Source of the DNA: Prorocentrum cordatum
Lineage: Eukaryota > Sar > Dinophyceae > Prorocentrales > Prorocentraceae
Direction of reading: 5' to 3'
Length of the DNA stretch: 64,000 bases
Assembly (NCBI GenBank): GCA_963575745.1
Contig: CAUYUJ010020549.1
Location: 662,501-726,500 of the forward strand
In this document: piece after piece, positions 49,331-59,468 of the stretch
How the letters are laid out: each line of letters starts with the position of its first letter
Position numbering within the stretch: the first letter of the stretch is position 1
The notes under the pieces: generated by a model
What the model was told of the DNA's origin: nothing
Seen by the model: the letters and a program-made list of their open reading frames with translations, nothing else
The model's database searches: none
Position numbers and translations under genes: made by a program

Positions 49331-50394
49331 CGGTGACCAGTGGCAGCTGCGCGCGCTGCTCGGACAAAGGGTGCGCTGCTCTCTCATCCGCATCCTCCCG
49401 GGACGGTCCCTCCTGTTCAGCACCGTTCGGGCATCTGCTCCGCGTTACGGTTTCGCGCTGTTTGTTGAAGCGATTTCTTGTTGCCCGCAGTAGCGATCGC
49501 ACTGACAGTAAAGTCGCGCATGCATGCAGCAATGTGTGGGTAGCCAGGCACCAGCTTGTGACCAACGCCGTGGGAGGGTGCACGAGTGCCTCAGCGCAAC
49601 CTGACAACGGGTGCAATCATGCTCTTCCTTACTTCCTTATTGCGAAGGCCTTACGGCCGATGCCGCCGACCCTGGAGACGACCCTGTCGTCTGGGCGCGC
49701 CAGCCCTCGCGGATCGAACGGTGGCCGCGAGGCGCTGTCCGACGTCGGAGGCGTTGAAAGCGCGCTTGCCGCGCTCGGGAAAGTGTCCCTCCTCCGTTCT
49801 GTGATGGGGAATTTCTCCTCCATCCTTCTCTCGTCTCCCCTCCCCCCTCTTCTACAGCTCAACATTCTGAATACTCCTGTCACCGCCGACCCCGTTCGGA
49901 AAATAGCCGATCCTCTCCGCGCACAGGTCACTACGGACATACTATGGCAACTGTGGTTTCCCCATGTGTTGGCTGCGATCCGACTGGTCTCGGTTTCCTA
50001 CTGTTCTAAACGGCGTTTCCGCTTCAGCGTGGGCCTCATTTTCGGATCGGCAATTTGATATTGTCGTTCAGAATTGCCCTTTCGTTCCAGCGTGGGCCAT
50101 TGTTCTGGATCAGAGTCCTTTTTCATCCTTGTCGCCCGCCCCGCATTTCCCATCCTCGACCTTCCCCTTATCTTCCCGCTTATCCCGCTCCTTCCACTCC
50201 ATTTTCTGCTGCTGCTGTTCGTCCTCGACCTCGTCCTTCCACATCCTCACCCTTTTCATCCTGCTCATCATGCTGCTCACCCGCCAGCTCCTCTTCCTGC
50301 GTAGCGCAGCTCCTCCTGACATGGCGCATAACACTACAGTGGCCTTTTGGAAGGGGGCTCTGCGTCGGTCGTGACACGCGTGCGCGGATAGAGA
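49331..50394. other. Spacer with long frames, no gene recognised
   Basis: The + frame 49081-50058 stays open through most of this and 49629-49940 is open on the minus strand. Two similar segments (TTTCCGCTTCAGCGTGGGCC-TCATTTTCGGATC at 50013 and TTTCGTTCCAGCGTGGGCCA-TTGTTCTGGATC at 50082) show a local ~65-bp duplication. Confidence 0.4.
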
Positions 50395-50440
50395 ACAAGC
50401 AGGAGGAGGAGGAGGAGGAGGAGGAGGAGGAGGAGGAGAT
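50395..50440. repeat. (GGA)n microsatellite
   Basis: GCAGGAGGAGGAGGAGGAGG run. Confidence 0.92.
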
Positions 50441-50835
50441 CCTCTTATCTCCCTTCATCCCTCCCTCCACACTGCCTCCCGTCCCCCGTCCAAAACACGA
50501 TGGGCAGCTGGACATCCGCCCTCCGCCCTCCCTCCTCCCCTGCCCCGCGCCGAGGGACCACGGCCCGGTGCCCCCCTGCCATTGTAGGGGGGGGGGGGGA
50601 GGGGCGGTGGGGCAGAGCCAGGACTGCATCCACCCCCGGCTGCTTCTGGCGGGCGTGCGCCCGCAGCATCGTGCGGTCACACGGGCCGTTGCCCGTGCTT
50701 CCGCCCACCCGCCCGCCCACCCTCCCGTCCCTCCTCCGCTCTGCCTCCTCCGTGCGGCAGGCCGCCCTCCCTCCTCCCCCGCCCCTCTCGTGCTGCTCCT
50801 CGAGTGCGAAGGGGCAGCCCTCCAGCGCCCCCCAG
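50441..50835. other. C-rich spacer (probable intron)
   Basis: CCCTCCCTCCTCC-type polypyrimidine sequence with a G11 run at 50587. It ends in a CCCCCCAG acceptor-like site before the RCC1 exon. Confidence 0.4.
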
Positions 50836-50917
50836 CGAGAGCCGAGGTCGTGGAGCTGGCGGCGTCGAAGAACCGCTGCCTTGCGATCACGGACGAGGGC
50901 GAGCTCGTCGCGGCCGA
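50836..50917 (+). CDS. RCC1-repeat exon (fragment)
   Basis: After GCGCCCCCCAG the frame reads RAEVVELAASKNRCLAITDE then GELVAAE. (V)VELAAS-x(2)-x-C-LAIT-x-x-GE-LVA is the first half of an RCC1 blade. The frame would stop at TGA (50919-50921), but a GT donor at 50918-50919 (GGCCGA|GTGAGA) fits better. A 1-kb GAT repeat follows, probably in the intron. GGGCGAGC-CGTCGCGGCCGAG at its end recurs at 52296-52317 with one base changed. Confidence 0.65.
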
Positions 50918-51019
50918 GTGAGATTCCCGCGCATCCCAGCAACAAGCAGCACGCTTGCCCTGGCCCCTTGCACATAGAAGTCCGGAGTGGTCAGAAGGAT
51001 GCTGAGAAGCAGGGCGGGC

Positions 51020-52087
<1,068 letters not shown>

Positions 52088-52201
52088 AATTCGTATGAAA
52101 GGATGGCGAGGCAGGAGTGCAGGGAAATGGCGAGAAGGGAGAGAGGTGAGGGATGCAGATGGAGAGGAAAGGAGAGTCGACGAAGAAACGACGGCATAAG
52201 C

Positions 52202-52250
52202 ATAAGCTTTTTACGGTCCGCGCGGACCGTCGCAAGTTTATGTGTATGCA
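52202..52250. mobile_element. Family B MITE remnant reduced to its termini
   Basis: An 18-bp perfect palindrome ACGGTCCGCGCGGACCGT (52213-52230) is followed by CGCAAGTTTATGTGTATGCA. The same right flank (CGAAAGTTTGTGTTTATGCA) follows the full element at 53141-53287, so this is best read as an internally deleted copy. Confidence 0.65.
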
Positions 52251-52490
52251 GTTATTTATCGCTTCTTCTTGAGAGGGATGAAGGGGCACGAAAGGAGGGC
52301 GAGCACGTCGCGGCCGAGACGCCCATGTCCGCAGTTCCCAGCGGGAACGCCCGCGGCTGCCAGGGATCCCTGCGGCGAGTGCGCGGCGCGGGCGCTCCCG
52401 GGGCGGGGCTCGGGGGCGCAGGCAGAGCTCGGGACCCCCCTCGCGTCGCGCAGAGACTTGGACGCATCAGGGGCGGCCACGACGGGGGTG
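52251..52490. other. GC-rich stretch with partial repeat of 50900-50918
   Basis: GGGCGAGCACGTCGCGGCCG at 52296 resembles the end of the RCC1 exon at 50836. The frame from it (GEHVAAETPMSAVPSGNARG) is open to 52525. It may be a decayed exon duplicate. Confidence 0.3.
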
Positions 52491-52867
52491 ATGATGATGA
52501 TTGGGGGGATGCGCCCTCCCGATGATTAGGGGTGATGATGATGATTAGGGGTGATGCGGTGATGATGATGATGATGATTAGGGGTGATGATGATGACTAC
52601 GGGGATGCGGGGATGCGCCCTCCCGCCCCAGGGGGGCCACATCCAGGAGCTCCGCGCTGCCCCCCCGAGCTCCGGGAGAGGGGCCGCCTCGAGCGAGAGG
52701 AAGGGGGCGCCGCGCCACCAGGGCGGCCACTGGCCCCTGCCGCTGTTGGCCGCTGGCGGTGGCGCGTTCCCTTGCTCCTAGGGGCCCGCTGCCCTCCCGC
52801 CCCAGGGGCCATGATTACGATTAGTGGGTGATGATTATGATTCTGATTCTGATTAGGGGGTGATGAT
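52491..52867. repeat. GATTAGGGGTGATGATG repeats with GC-rich insert
   Basis: GATTAGGGGTGATGATGATG steps on both sides of a GC-rich block (52610-52810) that itself contains two CCCTCCCGCCCCAGGGG segments (52618 and 52792). Confidence 0.75.
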
Positions 52868-53040
52868 TCTGATTAGGGGGATGTTATGGCAGGGGCCAAT
52901 GGTATCTTCCTAAATCTCAGGGCGCCTCGTCTCACTGCGATGCCTCTCTGGCCGCCCCCCCTGGGCCGCGCCACGTGCCGCCGGCCACGATCTGCGCCCC
53001 CGCCTCTCGGGCACCCCTCGCTTGGGCGCCCCAGACGGAA
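52868..53040 (+). repeat. Dispersed repeat, copy 2 (homologue at 19285-19430)
   Basis: Colinear blocks with 19285-19430, including CTGGGCCGCGCCACGTGCCG and GGCCACGATCTGCGCCCCC. Confidence 0.65.
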
Positions 53041-53140
53041 GGTCCTTCGCGATTCTCTGCCTCTGGGCGCCTTTGCTGGACCACGGGACAGCGACAAGCG
53101 GCTCGGGGTTCGAGTGACGACAGAAGACGATGTAAACAGA

Positions 53141-53287
53141 AGCTTGCGACGGTCCGCGTGGATTTCTTGGATCGGCGCTGGTAGTCCCCCTGGCGGCGCC
53201 TCCGGCGCCGCCCCTGGCGCGCTCCGCGCGCAGGGGACAGGGGTTCAGCGCAGATCCAAGAAATCTGCGCGGACTGTCGAAAGTTTG
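53141..53287. mobile_element. MITE-like element family B, best copy (147 bp)
   Basis: Left GCTTGCGACGGTCCGCGTGG then ATTTCTTGGATCGGCGCTG; right CAGCGCAGATCCAAGAAATC then TGCGCGGACTGTCGAAAGT. Inverse complementarity spans about 36 bp with four or five mismatches. The interior is GC-rich with GGCGGCGCCTCCGGCGCCGC. No coding capacity. Copies or remnants: 4954-5089, 5407-5480, 52202-52250. Confidence 0.88.
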
Positions 53288-53800
53288 TGTTTATGCAGTT
53301 TTTTTCACCAATTTTGGCAATTCTTGGCCTTTTGGCAATTCTGGGCATCCGGGCGCCTTTGCCGGGGTGGACATGGTGGACAGTTTGTCCTGAGTAAGAG
53401 GTTGAAATAAATCACCGCGTCGGGAGTCTGGGCACTGGTCAGCCAGTCCCCTCTGGCTGACCTGGGTTTGGGAGCCTCGTGGAATCGCACTCTACCCTTC
53501 CCCCCCCTCCCCTCCCTCCGCTGACCTGAGTCTGAGGGCCAGAGACCATGCGGCCGGCATGGCCCTGAGTGACCCGCCATCTTAGGAGGCCTCGGCGGAG
53601 CGGTGAGCCGGCTCTGGTCAAATGGTGCCGCGCTCTCGTCTCCTTGCGCTCTGTCTCGTAGCGTCTCTTGCTGCCCCGCCTCCCTCGTGTCCTCCTCCTT
53701 GGCGTTGGGGGGACAGGCTGGCAGTGTCGCACACCCTGTTCTTCCCTGGGGAATGATCGGCACGGAGACTGCAGAGATGCCGCGTCCGGCCGTCAGACCT
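53288..53800. other. Spacer, no gene recognised
   Basis: A short TTTTGGCAATTCT duplication at 53312 and 53329 is present. No domain in any frame. Confidence 0.4.
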
Positions 53801-54372
53801 CCTGCTCCCTCGCCCCACCTGCTTCTTGCTCCTGCTCAAGCTCGTGCCCCGTGCCCCCTTCTCCTTCTCACTGTCTCGTGTCTCGCTGCTCTCCGCGCGA
53901 CTTCCTGCCCAACCCCCTCTCTTCCTCCATCTCCTGCTTCGCCTGTTCCACCTTCATTCCACTATTCCGCCCTCTCCGGTACGTTCCCTCTTCCACCTCC
54001 TCCCTGCTCCCCTCTCTCTTTCCTCCTGCCACCTCCCTCCTGGTTACCCCTTCCTCGTTCCTCCCTTCTCTCAACCTATTGAACCTCATATCTCCTCCTT
54101 TTCCTCCTTCTTGTCCCCTCTCTTCCTCCGTCACAGTATTCAGTTATCCCGACTCCGCCATCGCCTTCTCTCCCATCTGCCTCCTCTGTCTCCACCTATC
54201 TTCTCCTTGTTCCCCGCTGCCACCTCTCTACCTGCCACCATCTTCTCCCTCTCCTCCTGTACTTCCTCCGCTTCCCCCTCCTCCTTAATACCCTTCCCGC
54301 TCCCTTTTCCCTTCCCCATCTGCCCTTCGTTCTTTCCGCTGCCCCTCCGCTTCCGCCACCCCTTCCTCCGTC
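53801..54372. repeat. Degenerate TCTCCTCC polypyrimidine tract
   Basis: CTTCCTCCATCTCCTGCTTC-type sequence for about 570 bp with few purines. S/L/P-rich + frames are compositional. Confidence 0.8.
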
Positions 54373-54394
54373 TCCGCCAACTGGGCGACGCGAC

Positions 54395-54562
54395 AAAAAA
54401 CGGGGTCGTTTGCGCAGACATTGGCGCGTAAGCTGCCCGCGTAAGATCGCGCGTAAGCGCCCTCGTTTCCAACATAGCGTGCCGCGCCGCGGCCCGCGTA
54501 AGCCCCCGCGTAAGGTCGCCACGTCATCTCGCGTAAGACCCGTTTTCGATTGTCGCTCAACT
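54395..54562 (+). repeat. Dispersed repeat GACATTGGCGCGT family, copy 2
   Basis: CGGGGTCGTTTGCGCAGACA, TTGGCGCGTAAGCTGCCCGC, AAGCGCCCTCGTTTCC, CGCGTAAGGTCGCCACGTCA and TCTCGCGTAAGACCC match 18831-18965 in order. It is longer than copy 1 through extra CGCGTAAG steps. Confidence 0.8.
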
Positions 54563-55082
54563 GGATGATTATTTACATCGAACAGTCTGACACGTCACTG
54601 CCATGTAGAATCACATGTTTTGCCGTCGTGGTTCGGTCTGGTCGGTTTATGCGTATTCGGTCGCCCTACAGGTCAGGGATACATCTCCTGAGCCAGACAC
54701 AAACGTGCGCGACTGTTGCACCACGGTGCCGCATTCCTCATGGGCCTGACGCCTGACAGGTGTGGAAGCTCCACGTTGCGTTGACGAGAGCACGTGGGGC
54801 GGGTCCGAAATGTGTCCGTTCGCTGCGCTGAACCGCTGAACTTCTGCAGGAGCTCAGGGCATGACGAAGGTTCAACATTTGGCGGCAGCGAGGGGGCAGG
54901 GTCCCGAACGGGTCCACGCGACGCTAGCCCGCTCTACTCCACAGGTGCACATAAAGCTGCGAGAACTCCATGCTGGGGAGCACCCGGGGGAGCACGGGCC
55001 AGGGGTTGGAGAAGGAACAGGGAAATACACAATGAAACACGCACCCCAAGAGGAGGCGTGACTTGTAGACTCGTAGTTCTCA
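54563..55082. other. Spacer upstream of the 55142 gene
   Basis: The gene's frame is open back to 54794 but this part is R/G/P-rich and lies upstream of the DinoSL relic, so it is not counted as coding. Confidence 0.45.
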
Positions 55083-55104
55083 TCCGTAGTCGTTTTTGTT
55101 CAAG
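55083..55104 (+). other. Relic DinoSL spliced-leader sequence (18/22)
   Basis: TCCGTAGTCGTTTTTGTTCA plus AG aligns without gaps to the dinoflagellate spliced leader with four differences (positions 8 C to T, 10 A to G, 15 G to T and 17 C to T, counting the first D as position 1). It stands 37 bp upstream of the ATG of the 303-codon intronless frame, the position expected for a reinserted trans-spliced mRNA. The lower identity suggests an older insertion than the one at 30113. Confidence 0.7.
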
Positions 55105-55141
55105 GTGTACCCTGTCAAGCTGGACGGCTTCTGCAAATGCG

Positions 55142-56053
55142 ATGGTGGTTTTGGACTGGATGATTCATGACGCATTGCACTCGCTGAGTCAGCATCCCAT
55201 GCACAAGTACTGCAGCATGTCACAGGCACCAGTATTTGTTTCGCGTGCTGATAGGGACAACTATAGATATACGTTGTCGCAGCGCACCGTTGTTGCTGCT
55301 TTCTTGGTTTCCTCTGTGGCATGTTGTGGCTGCGCTCCCTCAAGTTTCTTGCAGATGTATGACCCCCCTCTGCGGCGCCAAGCGCTATCGATTGCTTTTG
55401 GAAGCTTGGATCCTAGAGCATTGCAACTGCCGCTTGATTTAATGACGGCGGAGCTTCCTGCGCGTAGGTGCATAGCGTATTACCAGGACGGTGGTTGTGC
55501 ACTGAATGTTCGTTTGCCCGCATCCTGGAGCGAGATGCCTGCTTCCACGAACTTGCGGGGTGGGCTAAAAACGCTTCGTTTTGCGCTTCCTACGCGCATG
55601 ACTGCAACGGTTCTTGGCAACGCACCGCCAAAGGCTGTGGTTGAAATCAGATATGCTCCTGTTGGTCCTCCTCCACCTCGCTTGCGTGGCGCTCGTGGTG
55701 AAGCTCGGCTGCGAGAAGTGGAGGCGTGGCTCGACAGTTGGGAGGCGCAGTTCCCAGAAGCGAACCGCACGAGGCAAGCGCAGGTGAGAGGGAAGTTTGC
55801 GGTCGATGCAGGCGAGGCGGTAAAGTTGGTACTCGTTGGTTCGTGGGCGCAAGAGGGAGCCCCGCCAGCAGAAATGGTGCCGGCATGCGCGCTTCTTGCT
55901 GCGGTTTTGCCGGCCAAGCGCGCCGAGGAAGGCGAGCGGCAGTACGCCTTCTTCGTCAGCGCACTTGGTTCAGAAGAGGATGTTCTCCCAGCAGAGGCAA
56001 CCTTTTCCGCGTTCGTCCGCAGTGCTCAGACTGACGACAGCTTTTATTTCTGA
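55142..56053 (+). CDS. Intronless gene of unknown function, 303 aa (probable retrogene)
   Basis: Frame from ATG (MVVLDWMIHDALHSLSQHPM) to TGA, stop at 56051-56053. This start is chosen because it is the first in-frame ATG after the DinoSL relic. Residues 49-62 (TVVAAFLVSSVACC region) are hydrophobic and followed by CAPSSF, so a signal, anchor or plastid-lumen targeting segment is possible. The remainder is soluble-looking: an L-P-L-D-L-M-T-A-E-L stretch (about 98-110), basic and proline-rich GPPPPRLRGARGEARLRE (about 180-197), a helix EVEAWLDSWEAQFPEANRTR, and a C-terminal part with VKLVLVGSWAQEGAPPAEM and a C-terminal DDSFYF. Codon use and residue mix are the most gene-like in the window. 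No known family is recognised; a lumenal or PsbP-like role crossed my mind but is not supported. No intron is needed. Confidence 0.8.
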   Translation: MVVLDWMIHDALHSLSQHPMHKYCSMSQAPVFVSRADRDNYRYTLSQRTVVAAFLVSSVACCGCAPSSFLQMYDPPLRRQALSIAFGSLDPRALQLPLDLMTAELPARRCIAYYQDGGCALNVRLPASWSEMPASTNLRGGLKTLRFALPTRMTATVLGNAPPKAVVEIRYAPVGPPPPRLRGARGEARLREVEAWLDSWEAQFPEANRTRQAQVRGKFAVDAGEAVKLVLVGSWAQEGAPPAEMVPACALLAAVLPAKRAEEGERQYAFFVSALGSEEDVLPAEATFSAFVRSAQTDDSFYF

Positions 56054-57049
56054 CGAATCACACCTGTTCAAACATGGCTTATACTCGTTGGGAACAGTTC
56101 GCAGTCGTATGGACGCATGGCTTCGACTTTAAAGCTTCTCGAGTGCGTCTCAAAGCACGTGGGGCGAAGCAGAGGCCTCCGAGGAGGAGAGAGAGAGAGA
56201 GATGTGCAGTGGGAGAATGAGGAAGATAAGGAGGAGGGGGAAGAGCAGAAGGGGGGACAAGTGTTTTGAGGATGTCTGCTTGGGGGGCTTGGGGGCTCTC
56301 GGGTCTCGAGGGTGTTCTGGCTGCCTCCGCCTCTGGTGTCGGAGGATGCCCCCCAAAACACTTCCTACAACAACCTTCTACACTTCCCTCAAGTGTCCTC
56401 GGTCTCCCCCTCCCCCCTGCAGGCAGGCCTGGACAAGAGTGCAAGACGTTCCGTATCGTTCCGGAGCGCCTTCCGAGGCCTTCTGCAGCGCTCCGGCGCC
56501 GCCGCGGTGCTCGGCACATTCTCCGGACCCATCGGTTCGCGGACACTCCCCCGATCTGTCGCGTTCCGAGCTTGTCCCCTTCTTGCCGTCGTACTCGTCG
56601 GCAGGCGATGTCTCGCCCCCGATCCCCGAGCTTTCCGGAGCAGTGACTCGCTGCTCAGAAAAAAGGAGCGCAGCACGGAGGTGCACCCCGGGGGGGGGCT
56701 GACCAGGCGCACCCCGTGTCGTGTATCCTCGAGCTGGGCCCCAAGCCATCTGGGTTATCAGGAGTCTCACGTCATGTTGCGTGTCATTTAACTCCGAGCC
56801 AGACCTCCAGATCGGTTTTGGGTGTCGCCGCGGCGGTCGCCGCGGCGAAGAATCGGGTCAAGGCTGTTGTCAAGGAGTAGCATGGTTCGTCCAAGCCCCT
56901 CCCGCTCTGCGATGTAGGTAGACGTGGCTAATGCTTGACCATCCAGCGACGGAGAGTTGTCAATCCATGTCCAGCATGGGCAGTCCTCTTGTGCTGGCAA
57001 GGAGCCGACTATCACGCAACAAACGGCGCCAGGAATCGGTGACGACGTA
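56054..57049. other. Spacer, no certain gene
   Basis: Includes a (GA)n run at 56185-56205, a segment (56440-56600) weakly similar to the AGGCCGCGGCGCCCGAGACATC family, and + frames (56202-56791) without domains. Confidence 0.4.
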
Positions 57050-57208
57050 CAGTCAAACCGCATAGTAAGGATGAGCTATTTTCCAAGGTTGCCCTTTGCG
57101 TCCTTGCACCTTCGGCCCATTCTCAGCATCTTCCGCTGGCCAACCCCATTCGAGCATCGTCAACACGGCCTTCCAAGGCCCTTACATCGTTACCGCGCAT
57201 CCTTATGG
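57050..57208 (+). repeat. ~165-bp dispersed repeat, copy 2
   Basis: ACAGTCAAACCGCATAGTAA, TTTTCCAAGGTTGCCC, TTGCGTCCTTGCACCTTCGG, GGCCTTCCAAGGCCCTTACA and ACCGCGCATCCTT match 47877-48041 in order. Confidence 0.88.
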
Positions 57209-57289
57209 TGCGCTTTGGCTGTGCCCCTGGCTCGTCTCACTCCCACTGTCCCCCCCCCGCTCCCACCTCGCGTGCTGCTGGAACCCTCT

Positions 57290-57475
57290 CTCGCCTTGCC
57301 GCTGGTCACCCTGCGGCGCGGCGAGAGCTCTGCGGCTCTGCGGCGCGTCCCGGGCCGCCCCAGGCGCGCCGTCTTTCAGACTGCTGCGCGCGGCGAGAGC
57401 TCTGCGGCGCGGCCGCAGGCCGCCCCGGGCGCCTGCGGCGCGTCCTGGGTCGTCCCAGGCACGCCGTCTTTCAGA
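57290..57475. repeat. GCGGCGCG...GAGAGCTCTGCGGC short repeats
   Basis: CGCGGCGAGAGCTCTGCGGC occurs at 57316 and 57390, and CAGGC-CGCCGTCTTTCAGAC at 57361 and 57458, giving an interleaved GC-rich duplication. Confidence 0.7.
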
Positions 57476-57704
57476 CCGCTGTGCCCAGGCACTGCGGAGG
57501 ACGTGGACGTCAAAGACAGAATCCCCCCCCCGCGGGCAGGAGCCATGCGCCGATGCACGGCCCGTCGCGCGGCTGGGCGCATTCGGTGCGCCCCTCCTGA
57601 GGGGTCGGCCCTGATTGGCAGGTCGACCGCGCCAAATCGAGGGTACCTGTGTGTCCTGTCTGTCCCGACTTGTGCAAGCGCATGTCCTTTTCTGGTGTTC
57701 TGGG

Positions 57705-57840
57705 GCCACGCTGCCGTCGGAGGAAGCTCGTGCCCTCTCGGGTGCCCTGTCCGATCAAGTCCGGCTGTGCCCGGTGGCGGCGGCCTCCCGGGCCGTCCTG
57801 GTCGCTGCGGCTCTCGCTGCCGCTCGCCTCCCTGTCGCGC
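57705..57840 (+). CDS. Candidate exon, Ala-rich helical
   Basis: The frame reads ATLPSEEARALSGALSDQVR then LCPVAAASRAVLVAAALAAA. The regular A/L/E pattern and third-position G/C suggest coding; a C-rich stretch follows (C10 at 57840). No family recognised. Confidence 0.35.
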
Positions 57841-58044
57841 CCCCCCCCCCCTCCGCCCCCGCGATGCCGCTCCCCCCCAGAGGAGGAAAGGGCTCCCATC
57901 CAGTTGCCCTTCCTCCGCTTTCCCCCTGCTGGGGCCTCCCGGGGGGGCCCCTCGTCGCCACGGCTGGGTTCGCCGCGGCCTCTTGGAGAGGCAGTGTTGA
58001 AGCCTCTTGAGGTCTCTTGGAGGTCTCTTGAGCCTCTGGAGGGG

Positions 58045-58214
58045 ATGATGAGGAGGAGGAGGAGGAGGAGGAGGAGGGAGGAGGGAGGGAGGGAGGGAGG
58101 GGGAGGGGGAGGGGGAGGGGGAGGAGGAGGAGGAGGAGGAGGAGGAGGAGGAGGAGGAGGAGAGAGGAGGAGGAGGAGGAGGAGGAGGAGGAGGAGGAGG
58201 AGGAGGAGGAGGAG
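58045..58214. repeat. (GGA)n polypurine tract
   Basis: GGAGGAGGAGGAGGAGG over 170 bp; partner of the (TCC)n tract 130 bp downstream in inverted orientation. Confidence 0.95.
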
Positions 58215-58339
58215 CGGTCTGGGGAGCAGCGGTAGCGGTAGCCCATGGCTCCCCCCGGATGCCGCTCTTGCCTCCTTCCCTTGCTGCTCGCCCTCCCCAA
58301 CGCTCCTCCCGCCCCCCGCCCCCGTCCCCCCCCCGGGTC

Positions 58340-58492
58340 CTTCCTCCCTCTCCTCCTCCTCCTCCTCCTCCTCCTCCTCCTCCTACTCCTCCTCCTCCTC
58401 TCTCCTCCTCCTCCTCCTCTCCTCCCCCACCTCTTCCTCCTCCTCCCCCTCCTCCCCTACCTCCTCCTCCCCGATCCCGCTCCTCCCCGCGC
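58340..58492. repeat. (CTC/TCC)n polypyrimidine tract
   Basis: CTCCTCCTCCTCCTCC run. With 58045-58214 it can form a long GGA:TCC hairpin, and it also lies upstream of a plausible exon. Confidence 0.95.
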
Positions 58493-58527
58493 TGGGCACC
58501 GCCGTGGGCGGAGAGTGCCTCCCACAG

Positions 58528-58618
58528 GACGCCAGGCGCATCGCGAAGGGGGAGGTCGACGCCCGCACCCTGAAGGCCGCAAGCCGCAAGCCGGCTCCCC
58601 TCGGGGAGGGGTGGCAAG
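58528..58618 (+). CDS. Candidate internal exon with canonical splice sites
   Basis: Acceptor GTGCCTCCCACAG ends at 58527 and a donor AG|GT (GGCAAG|GTGCCC) follows 58618. The 91-nt exon reads DARRIAKGEVDARTLKAASR then KPAPLGEGWQ. The same frame is open upstream as LGTAVGGECLPQ. Charged, protein-like content. No family recognised. Confidence 0.5.
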
Positions 58619-58799
58619 GTGCCCCCCGCCTCCAGGTCCATCTTCCTCCGTCCCTCCATCCCCTTCCACTTTCCTCAGTGGGCTCCATCCAAAGAGATCG
58701 GGGGACCGACGAGCAGGGCGTGTTTCCCCACATCCTGAATCCGGGGTTCATGTTGTTTTGTGGGGTGCCTCCACCTCCCTCCTCCCTCCTTCCCGCCTC

Positions 58800-59252
58800 C
58801 TTCCCCCTCGCCCACACTCAGATTCAGTCGCATTCAGACCCCCCTCACATTCATACTCACTCATGTGCAGGCTCACACTCCGACTCACTCATACTCTGAC
58901 TTGTTCCGACTCAGACTCACAGGAAAGAATTCATTCGCAATCTTATTCGTCCACACATATCCACTCACGTTCATACCTCTCTTGTACTAAGAGTCATCCA
59001 TTCACAAGTCACACGCTCAGATGCACTCTCGCAGGCCCACTGGCACTCCTACCCACTTATTACCAGACCCGTTCATACCCAGGTTCATTTACATTCAGTT
59101 CACTCGTACTCGAACACTCTACGCGGACTCATAATAAGACTCACCCATACTCAGGATTTCACTCCTGGTTGGACACTGTACGCGGCCTCCGGATGCAGAA
59201 TCACTCGCATTTAGACTCAATCACCCAAAGGGGGGTTTTACACTCGCCCGCT
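58800..59252. repeat. Degenerate ACTCACA/ACTCATA repeat
   Basis: ACTCATGTGCAGGCTCACAC, CTCATACTCTGACTTGTTCC and similar steps, mostly lacking G. About 450 bp; no gene. Confidence 0.8.
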
Positions 59253-59468
59253 CGCTGCCAGTGTATGGGGATGGAACAGTCGATTTGCTCGTTTCGCGGT
59301 TGAGGCTCCTCTGCTTTCAGAGTTCCGTATCATTTTTGGCTCGAACGCTTCTGGCTCAGACGGTGTTCGCCTGCGTTTGCGACATCATATATTTCAGAAC
59401 GGCACGCTGTTGCTGCGGGCTTTCATTGGCTTCAGTCCTCTCGTTCAGTTCGAGGGATCTCAGCCCTC

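Noticed and set aside
54794-55141. Extended N-terminus of the 55142 gene (start at 54794)
   Set aside because: It lies upstream of the leader relic and is R/G/P-rich; the first in-frame ATG after the relic is preferred.
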